In this document: positions 29,277 through 38,554 of the stretch, in pieces
Layout: the number at the start of each line of letters is the position of its first letter
How positions within the stretch are numbered: the first letter of the stretch is position 1
NCBI GenBank assembly: GCA_022925895.1
Contig: JAKSYS010000584.1
Span: 1 to 40,317, forward strand
Source: Fragilaria crotonensis
Lineage: Eukaryota > Bacillariophyta > Fragilariophyceae > Fragilariales > Fragilariaceae
DNA: 40,317 bases
Reading direction: 5' to 3'
Made by a program: the position numbers and the translations under genes
Notes under the pieces: model-generated
What the model was told of the DNA's origin: nothing
The model's input: only the letters and a program-made list of their open reading frames with translations
The model's database searches: none

Positions 29277-31093
29277 TACTCAGTAGTAGGGAGTTGTACT
29301 GGTTTCCTACGAGATGACCCAATTTTGTATTGGCGCAGTCAATTTTTTATCGGAGGTACAGTTGCAACCCGTTTGGAGCTAGTAGTATGTGCGTTGAGCG
29401 TAGACATTAGACATATTAACGACATCACTTATCACGCACATCATGCTGTATGTACTCGTACTGGTACCGTAACTGTTACTACTGTACTCTTACCCCACAC
29501 CTTCCTGCTTCCCCACCATACGACTAGTACATATCATACCAGAATTACTCCCATACACAGGGAATGGAGGCTGGCGGGATGGACCAGGAGGTTCCGGAAC
29601 ATTTGCTCCAGTCGCATATTTTTTAGCAGAACTATGACCTGTACAGAAATTCATTATGACTGGATTCGTAAGAAGCAAGAGCTTTGTTCATATAGTTGTT
29701 GAAGATGTAATTGGTTGTATTTGTAAAACAGAATAGAATTTGTGGACTCCTACTTCACGTGATGTAGACCAAATTTCTCAACGTACGAGAAGCTCAACAC
29801 ATATCCTACTATATTATAAATTAATTGTGTGCGTGTGTGCGTGCGCAAGGCCCGTCTGTTACGGAGTATGACCACTTGGGGTACTGGATCAAATGAATAC
29901 TGTCTGAATTTTTCACTTCGCCAGGGTTGAGTACTGAAAGTAAAACAGTAACAGTAAAAGTAGTGGTACGGAGTACGACCAGGTTGGGGGTACTGTACGT
30001 CCAGTTTCGTAGCAGACACTGATCAAATGTGAGGTACCCACTAGTAAAATATATAAATAATAGATTGAGTACCTGGTACAGTAGTTGAATATGCCTTGAG
30101 GGTATTGATCATCGATCCGCTCTACTATCCTCAATGCGTGTTGAACATCCATTTTTCTTTGGGCAATGTGCTCACCAAGAAAAATTCCATGAGCATTTCG
30201 CTCACCCTGAGCATTTTGCTTCAGCGTTTTGCTCATCATGAGCAATTTCCTTGAACATTTTGCTCACGTTGAGCGTTTTGCACACCCGTTCTTATCAACA
30301 TGAGCAACCTGAAGAAATATGTCTTTTCTGTATATCACATAGCTCGCACGTAAAAGTCTTTGTCCGAAACCGTTAATGTACTTTAAGTGCTAGTCGTACT
30401 GTATGACAGTGAAATAGTCAGATCAGACATTCAGTTCCTAAGCATGGACCAACTGGATTTGCTGACGTAGTGAGAACTCATCTTGTACTGGAGTACTAGT
30501 ACCTGATACTGTGGCTCCTGATTGAGAAAGACTTTGTCCCTTCGGGATTGTGAACTAAAAGTTTTATTTAAGACTAATCTAACCGTATGCTTGTAGTTCT
30601 CCGTTTCCACGGTTCGTGCCGACTCCAACTGCTCATGCCACAACCACGACACCCGTTTACCGACAGTCCCGCCTCTGTTGCCCGTGTTCTCCGTTACCTG
30701 GTACTGTGCCCGTTCCAGTCCCAGACCCTCTGTCGTACTAAGCCATATGCATAGTTAATAGTTAGTGTTCGGTTCATCATAACAGCTTAGTTGTTTGCAT
30801 GCTGGAACTGTACTTGTACGTGGTATTCGTACGTTGTAGCATACTCCGAGAAGAGTATGAATACATGGATCTCGTGACTCGTGACTCACCATCTCACGGT
30901 GCGTGTCGTCCGTTTACTGTAACTGTTTAACACGCTGATGTTTCATAGAGATTGTACTGGAACCCGGAATTAGTACTTGTACTCCGTTTCACGCTCACAT
31001 CGCAACGCAACATCGAAACAGGAGAACATAAAACTCAACCCAGATCCAATAAGGAAGGGCAGAAGCAACCCGCACAGCTCCCCAAGCAAAATA
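29277..31093. other. Spacer upstream of the transposase gene
   Basis: No supported gene. GTAC/TACCGTAAC tracts are frequent (about 29275-29300, 29455-29490, 29935-30000, 30485-30510 and 30805-30850). A GAGC/GCTC repeat block is listed separately. A (GT)n-like GTGTGCGTGTGTGCGTGCG stretch lies at 29827-29845. Confidence 0.5.
30189..30309. repeat. Tandem GAGCATTTTGCTC mini-palindromes
   Basis: Six to seven degenerate copies of TGAGCATTTTGCTCA occur within about 120 bp (starts near 30190, 30208, 30223, 30239, 30252, 30270 and 30300). Several are near-perfect palindromes able to form 4-6 bp stems with TTTT or TTTC loops. Confidence 0.7.
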
Positions 31094-32197
31094 ATGGTGG
31101 AGCGTCCATGCCGTCCTCGTATCTTGCTCACTGCTGATGATTTTTTGCGGATTGGTCTGGATTGGGCAGGCTTTAATGCTTTTCGACGAGAAAATGTAAA
31201 CGAAGCAACCAACATTCAACGTTTCAAGTCTCATTTTGGTTCCTCTCCAATTGTCTATGCCAATGTGTGGGAAGATCTGTTAACAACGGAGGTTGATGAG
31301 GCTCGCATTAATCCCAGGTCAAAAGTTGAGAACTTCTTTTTGTCCCTTTACTTCTTGAATGTATACCCGACAGAAGAGAAGCTTGCAGGGCTTTCAAAAA
31401 CCTGTGAGACGTCAGCTCGGAAGTGGGCGTGGTTCTTTGCCAGGAAAGTACAGGCACTGAAAGTGAAAAAGGTAAGACTTTGTACTATGACAAAGAAATT
31501 GCAAAACAAGCTGTAACAACTCACAGTTGTCGTATTAGATTGTTTGGCCAGAGGGGTGGACAGCCGAAGCTTGTATAAACACTAATCCTGGCAACAACGC
31601 CACTCCAAGGTTTCTGTACTCTGTTGATGGCGTCCATTGTAGGACAAATGAAGTGATTCATCCTACATTGGCTAAAAATACAAAGCTTTACTCCCACAAG
31701 TTCAATCAAGCTGGCGTTGACTATGAACTCGCTTTGTCTCTCAGAGACAGTTCACTAGTGTGGATTGCTGGACCATTTGTGGGATCCAAGCATGATGTCA
31801 CCGTTTTCCGGGAATGTGGACTCAAGGATAAGACGCCAGACAGCAGGAAAGGCATTGCCGACCAGGGCTACCGAGGTGAAAAGTACATTCTGTGCACACC
31901 CAACTCTCATGACACATTAGAGCTCCGTACTTTCAAGGTGAGCACAGTCAATGTATGCCTTTCGTGTGCATGAGATTGTTGGAAATGTGACACTCATAAA
32001 CAAATTGACTTGTATAATGCCAACAATAGAGTCGAGCCCGGGCCAGGCATGAGACATTCAACGCAAGGATAAAGACATTTGCATGCCTCGACCAACGTTT
32101 CCGTCACGGCATGGACAAGCATAAAGTCTGCTTTGAAGCAGTGTGCGTTATTGTCCAGTACCAACTTGAACTTGGATCGCCGCTCTTTGATATATAG
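31094..32197 (+). CDS. PIF/Harbinger-like DDE transposase (DDE_Tnp_4 type), three exons
   Basis: Exons are 31094-31471, 31539-31937 and 32030-32197; both introns are phase 0 (GTAAGA...TATTAG, 67 nt; GTGAGC...CAATAG, 92 nt). The product has about 314 residues. The catalytic triad is visible: Asp in SVDGVHC (31626-31628), Asp in SKHDVTVFRE (31794-31796) and Glu in RARHETFN (32051-32053). Also present are IADQGYRG and the C-terminal pattern FRHGMDKHKVCFEAVCVIVQYQ, which match the Harbinger/HARBI1 endonuclease family. The first in-frame ATG is at 31094. Autonomous Harbingers carry a second Myb/MADF DNA-binding gene; none is seen nearby, and I could not identify terminal inverted repeats, so it may be a lone copy or a domesticated gene. 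The reading frame is intact across all three exons. Confidence 0.85.
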
Positions 32198-32635
32198 GAG
32201 AATAGTTAGAACAAAACTCTGGCAAGATGGCTACAACCCGAACAAAGAAATTGTATGATGACGAGAGGTCTCGGCGGCTGAATAATAAAGTCTAGTAGCT
32301 AAAATGTTGCATAGAAATTGCTAGTAGGGGAATAGTCTGACAATGACTATCATAGACCCACCCTTTGTATGCGGACACCACAGGTTTCCATTAGCACATA
32401 GTAGGTTGAATCTGACTGTACAAAGACTCTAAGTGTTATACAGTACCTACCTTGTGTCCTAAAAGCACGATATAAGCATCCATGTGGTCTAGGATCTACT
32501 GTGATAAAAAAAAAAAAAACCTCAAATCTAAGTTAACGTGCTGCCGCTTCTTTCGTGGTATAAAAGGTCGACTCGCACGACCAGATATGATCCGAGTGGG
32601 ACCACGTCCAGTATCAGTAATTCGCTGTACGGTAT
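32198..32635. other. Spacer and LINE 3' flank; A14 tract
   Basis: No gene. A run of 14 A residues lies at 32506-32519. It could mark the 3' edge of the minus-strand LINE, but a LINE tail on that strand should read as T on this one, so the relation is unclear. Between 32520 and 32635 is the probable LINE 3' untranslated region, including a small hairpin-forming CGGTATTTACCG near 32631-32642. Confidence 0.4.
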
Positions 32636-35600
32636 TTACCGCACGGGTTCAAAATAAGACCGTATCGATCTCACCCCTGCTATCGCTTTCTCCTTTGCTC
32701 GTTTTGCGCTTTCTTTGAAAATTGGTACATTCACCGTTAGCCAATTCCGAGTTACCCATAGTGGCTTATGCATATGTTCGTGTTCTTCACGAAGTAATAG
32801 TTCGCGGACTCGGTTCATATTGAGACGCTTGCCATATACTTCGCAGCTGCGCTGAAATCTCTCGCTTTTCCCGCATGGCACGGTCTGCTGCGTCGCTCCG
32901 TGTAACTCTTCGTTCCTTATCTTCCATAGCTTTTGCCATTCCTTCCATATCAAACAAATCAGTTTAGTTTGCCATCGGTGACCGCTGCGCCTGTCCTGTG
33001 TGCCTCGTTGGGACCGCAACCTTGCATAATGGTCGTCTTGAATCCGGCTCCATTCCGCACTGAACCTCCTGTTGATCGTTTGGCGCCAACCGATCGAATT
33101 TTGCTGGGTGATCAACGCTCGAACATCAGTGGAAAAGAAAATTGGCGATGCTTGAAACTCGACTTCCTCATTTGTGACCATCCAGTCTCTTATTGTTTCG
33201 TTCCATAAATTGCGAAGTAATGGATTTGTTTCTTCTTTAGCGTGGAACTCATCAATGATGTGATGAAAACTGTCCCTCCAATTCTGACGACTTGCGGCCG
33301 TACACTTAAGGATATGGTCCCTGGTTTCCGGCATGTTCCACAACCTGGGCACATTCGTGTTCTGCTTTCTTGCTTGTTTAAGCGTTCAAGAGTGGGTAAG
33401 CACTCGTGTACCAGTTTTGTGATGTGTATCCGTTTCTTTATCATCTGTTTCATCGCCTTTCCATGCGCCCGCCAGTTAATCGTAGCCATAGTTGCTTCGG
33501 TGTACCCATACTTGGCTTGAATGTATTCTCGCAATGGTCCTATTGTCGCCCGGTGTCGGATATCTTGCGCATACTTCGAAGTTTTTGTTCCTCTGGATAA
33601 ACAAGAAATGCTCCTGTATTCGGTGTCATGAGTGCATATGGATGTGCGCGTCCATATTGATCTTGATACCTCCCCTAAATCATCAGCGTCGACGTTTAAC
33701 TGCGCCCGTAGAGTAAGTCTATTGTACGCCTTCTTCTTGTCCTGGTGGCCTTTAACATAGACCAGTTTGACTCCTGGCATATGTGTAAGAGCATATCGGA
33801 TTTCAACGAGTAAATCCCATTCAGGTATCAAAGGATCAAGGGGGGTGAGATTCCTGGGAAGTGCAGTCGGGGCAGATGCCGCAGGGCCCCCGTCCCGATC
33901 TCGTCCGAATATTGTGTCAAGCATGCTTTGACTATCTGTCCCGATTGTACCGTCCCATGGTTCAATCATGTTTGTATATTCAGACAGCCTCAACAAAAAT
34001 CGCAGAATTGACAGCATGCCACTGCATTCTGCTCGGTAGGAGTCCATTACGTATCCCCTTGATGGTCCCATTCCCGTCGCTACTCGTTCGCCTTGGGATG
34101 TGCTAATCATCCATCCGAATGATCCGTCGGTGCCATACTTCTCGGAACCATCGCTCCCGGCTTCAAATCCTTGGTGTAACTCTAAACATGCTGTATACGG
34201 ATCCACAAATAAGTCTGTATGCCGCAGGAGATCGACCTCCCATGCATCAAGCTGTTGAACGTAGTCGTCAAACGTAGCCACTGGTAACGGTCGCGGTTGG
34301 ATACCCGAGACAGCTTGTTGATTATTTCCCATCGATGCATTCTTCCTGCCTGCTGAATTTCCACGGGTACTGCCATATTCGGAATCTCCCTCTTCGATAT
34401 TGAGATTTTCTCTATACATTCGTTGAGTGTCTTCAAGCTTCCGACATTTGACATATTCCCCTCCCATTCGTCGCACGTATAATGTCGATCTGTAGACGTA
34501 AGCAGGGTAAGATATCCGACTTTCTGTGGTAGTTAGTAACCAAGGCCCCAAGGGTTGGACCAATGTGCCGTCGGGATAGCTCCATAGCGCATTTGCTTTT
34601 TTCCATAATTTCCATGATACTGCAGATGGTAACTCTTGATGCACCTTCATCCACCTCGGACGATTGCTGAACAGTGATTCTTGACCCGTGAGTTTTGCTT
34701 GATCTAACTGCGTTCCCTCTGTCGTCGCCAAATCCGATATTGTCAGCGCTCCCAGGTATAATCGACAATAATTGATTCGCCTGATTTCATTATCGCTGAA
34801 TCGACCTGATGCTAATATCCGATCCATAATGAATTCATCGTGACGTCGCTCTAGTGGTGCAACACCCGTGTAGTCCAACTGTATTCCTGCTTTGATAAAG
34901 GCCAAATATCCACGCAGGGAACTTAACCATTTGGATTCCAGATGCGGAGATTATCGTACACATTTTCCATCAACGGTAGTGAGGTCCCAACACAGTATTG
35001 TGCCCAAGCTACGGCACATCGGAGTAGCCTTCCTGCTGTTGTCTTGTTGCGCCAATGCCTCAAGAATAATTGAACTTGTCCGATACCTTGTTGGTCATAC
35101 AATCTCCTGAAATTAGCGCCGCCGTATTCCAATGGACCGTATATGATAGCTCGTTTTGTGTTCCGATTATATCCACATTTCGCAATGATGATTGACATCG
35201 CTTTCCGTTGAATATTGTTTAATTGAGCTGCCGTGAAGTGTGAATTTGCGAGGGGATAACCGATACTTGGTAAGTAGCACGCGTAATAGAACGTCCATGC
35301 TTCTTCTGGGGTCAATGAACATTGATACAAAAATTCGACCGAATTATCGCTCTTGGATTTCAGTTGTCGATATTGTTCGCGCTGTGTGCCCGCCGGATCT
35401 TTGTAGTGACCCAAGGTTTTGTGTGATGCATATGGAGACAAGTACGTGAGTTCTTGATCGATTCCTGATGCGGGATCTTTTACGCGGACTCCTTTGAACT
35501 GAGACGAATCCGTCATTAGGATAGGGGCTCCTGTTACGTGAATTGCCAAGCCATAACGTGATACGAGCACTTCGATGGTTCTAATGCTCCTCCAGAAATC

Positions 35601-38554
35601 CCAAGCAGTTCCGCCCAGAGTTGTGCGTTATTTTCCAACTGGGTGATAATCTGATGGCGTGCATTTTCCGTTTCCTCATGATCGAACAGGTTGGTTTGCC
35701 CGTTTGAGTCATCGACGAAGCCGACCATACCGAGTTCCACTGTTTCTGATGTACTTGGATTTTTGTAAGTTGCCTTTGCTGCTTTCTGGTCATAGCAATC
35801 GTAAAGTAGACTCGACAAGAAACACCATATAGCAGGAGAATTACCACTTCCTTGTCCTGTTCCGTATATTGGGTGAGTATTGCTATGCGTGTAGCTCTCT
35901 TCTGCTAATCCCATTTCGGTTCTGATGTGATATCTTGCGTGCTTTAGCGTCCGCGCGTTTGACGCTGTCACTGAAGGGGGCACTCCAAATGTCTGACTTG
36001 CAACCATTGCCAAGTTTGGAACAATCCGGTCGTAGCACGAGGCTGCATCGTAATTCGTCTGCACCAATGTTTTTCTTGTTAAGGGAAATCTCAAACTGAA
36101 GTTCTTCGATGAATACTGGGTCTATTGCATTCCGATGAGGTCGCGATCCATATTGGCCATCGTTTAGAAGTGATAGACTCTCTGCGTGATACAATGCTGA
36201 TCGCCATTTTAATCCCATCGCTAGATTGTAATCTGCTTCATACAGATGGATAACTCTGGTACGATGGATCCGAATGTTCCCTGGTTCTTTGAACAGTATA
36301 CTATTTGCCACTTTCTGCCACCGGCGATAGGAGTATCCTCGAGTCAGGGCGTAGTTTATCAAGTGCAAATGAAGTTGGAACAAATCGGACTGCATTTTGT
36401 CAAGTTCTTCCCGATTGGCTTTGTGTTCTTCATCTTCATCTTCTGGAATGTTGGAATATTGATGCTTTGCTATCAATGCTTTGTAATGCCCGAGATGTAA
36501 TCCTGATGGTGAGGTCGCAGTGGATTCTCGCCATACTTGTAGTTTACTCTTCATCTCGCCCTCGGTTATGGAGGCCATGTGTTCCATTGTCGCTATTTCT
36601 GCTGATTGTTTCAAATGATCTAACAACAGTCGAAGATTGCTTTGCATTTCCGGATCGTGTTGGTAAGTTCCTGTTAGTAGTTGTTTCGCTGCCGAACGCT
36701 GGCCTGTGAATCCAAGGTCTGTACTCAACGGTGGAACAGTGAACGGAGTCCTTGCGCTTGTCCGAAATGCTTCTGATTCCGTGTCCGAAGATGATGCAAA
36801 ACTTGAGTTGGGATATCAATCTGTTGCCACGAGGTGCACTCTTTGGATCCATCGTCAAATCTGTCGGTATTTCGATACGTGTAACGCCTTGTCGCTCATG
36901 AGTCAGTCGTAATCGTCGCAACTTTGAGAAGAGTTGGTTGAGGGCTTCCGCTTTTTGTAGATGTCGCAACCTTGTAGCTTGATCCTGATCACTTGCAACC
37001 GCCGATGCTGTCAATTCGTCGATCTTTTTTTCTTTCGCTTGCCCTTACTTCGTAACTGGATTTGACCAATTCTTGAACTTGGCGTTTCAATTCTTTGAGT
37101 AATTCTTTACACGCTTGTGTGGTTCTGGGCATCTCTTCGGATGGAAAACGTCCTGCCACTCGTGCTGTATGACCTCCCAATTATCCAATCGTGTCCTCGC
37201 CATTGATAAGCACTTATTCACCACTTGAACTTTTTCCTAGCTTGTGCTAAGTCGACTGACCAGAATGGTTTGTCGAAGTGAGGAATGGTTTGTTCAGCTG
37301 CAAGGCTCGCCGCTTCTACATCTTTATCGAGTCTTTCTGCAAATCGATGTCTATTCCTGGCAATTCTAAGCGTTTCATCCTGTCGAAGACGTTATGTGCA
37401 TCCAGATACTTGTGTTTTGCTTTGATGTATGCCGTCACCTGTTTCAGATTGTTTGCCTTCAACACTCGTGGCTCGTATTTTGATAATGGTTGAATCTGAA
37501 TTCGAACAACTTGTCTGTCGAAAGATCCACAAAATACGTTCGATGGTCCGTTTGGTATCTTGCGTTGAATGCTTCATACCCTGCTTTTTCCACTGCATTA
37601 ATTACATGCGGGGTGGCGAGGGCGTAATCCAAACATCTCTGGCCGCGGGCGTAAGTTGCTGGAAGTCTGCCTCCGTGCCGGTGCTTCATTACATCAATTA
37701 AGCCAATGTCGTCTACTATTTTTGCATGGAGTCTTGTTCGTCTCCGATTTGCTCATTGAAGTCGCCGACCAAGAGAATTTCATGACGTTCGCTGCGACAT
37801 TGCTGAAGAAACCGTTTCAAATCTCGCCGAAAAGCCTCTCTGGGGCGATCACCGGATCTTGTTCTTGGATGAGAAAACTTTGTTGTTGAGATGCCGCTGT
37901 CATCAAACCTTTGCCTGGACTATCTGTAACGACTTGATAAGCTGAGATTACTGTAAATATAACACCTGCTCTTCCCTGAAATGTTTGACTTGTCCATCGA
38001 CCCCATTTGTCTTGTGATGTAGACTTGATTCTGCCTGTAGCGTTTCCCATTGTCATCATGAATGTGCCGCCTGGTTTATATAAATTCTTGAAGACGACGG
38101 TGTTTGCGAAGTTAATCCGTGACCGTTGCCAGTACTTACGTGTAGTATCGAATACTATACTTCGAACTGGTGATTGCATGGAGTCGAGGTTGTGTTCTTG
38201 TCCGCACGCTATGTCCGCCTGTACTTCTTGTAAAGTTGTGCAATATGTATCGAATTGTCCTCCTCTGCGATCCAGTGTAAATCCGTTGACGTTTGCCGAA
38301 TAAACTCTGAGTATTCCGTCTCCTTTATTTTCCATTTCATCGCCCCATATATGATTATTTCGTTGATTCGTTGTCGACAATTGTATCTCTCTGTTAACCC
38401 GAGTCGTTCCTGTGTCGTCTATAGTTTGCGTGAAAATCTTCCTCCATTCTGTCTGTGCGATATTCAGACGGTCCATAGGCGTTACAGAATGCGTCCTGTG
38501 AACATTTCTATCATGAGCCTGCCTGATATACGATCCTGGATTACTATTAATCAT
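32636..38554 (-). pseudogene. LINE ORF2: endonuclease, reverse transcriptase, RNase H; multiply frame-broken
   Basis: Domain order from 38554 leftward is as follows. The endonuclease has SANVNGF, GQEHNLD, GDFNEQIG (about 37755) and DYALA...TDHR. A linker holds RNQKHFGQAQG and FTVPPLSTDLGFTGQ. The RT has SGLHLGHYKALI, motif A YDAASCYDRI (about 36052), motif B GTGQGSGNSPAIW and motif C GFVDDSNG (about 35720), so the active-site box is FVDD. RNase H has GSDGS, SYRAECSG, TDSQSM and NVDADD (34.15-33.69 kb). The C-terminal zinc motif is CPGCG...RDHILKC. Frame changes occur near 37836, 37715, 37465, 37335, 37215, 37110, 37025, 36860, 36770, 36090, 35545, 34935 and 33350; each needs one base added, two at 37025 and 36090. 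Restored length would be about 1,977 residues. The product would copy the element's RNA into nicked target DNA. It is listed as a pseudogene because this sequence cannot be read through as given. Confidence 0.88.

Noticed and set aside
32506..32519. A14 tract as the LINE poly(A) tail
   Set aside because: The LINE lies on the minus strand, so its tail should read as T on the plus strand here; the orientation is wrong.
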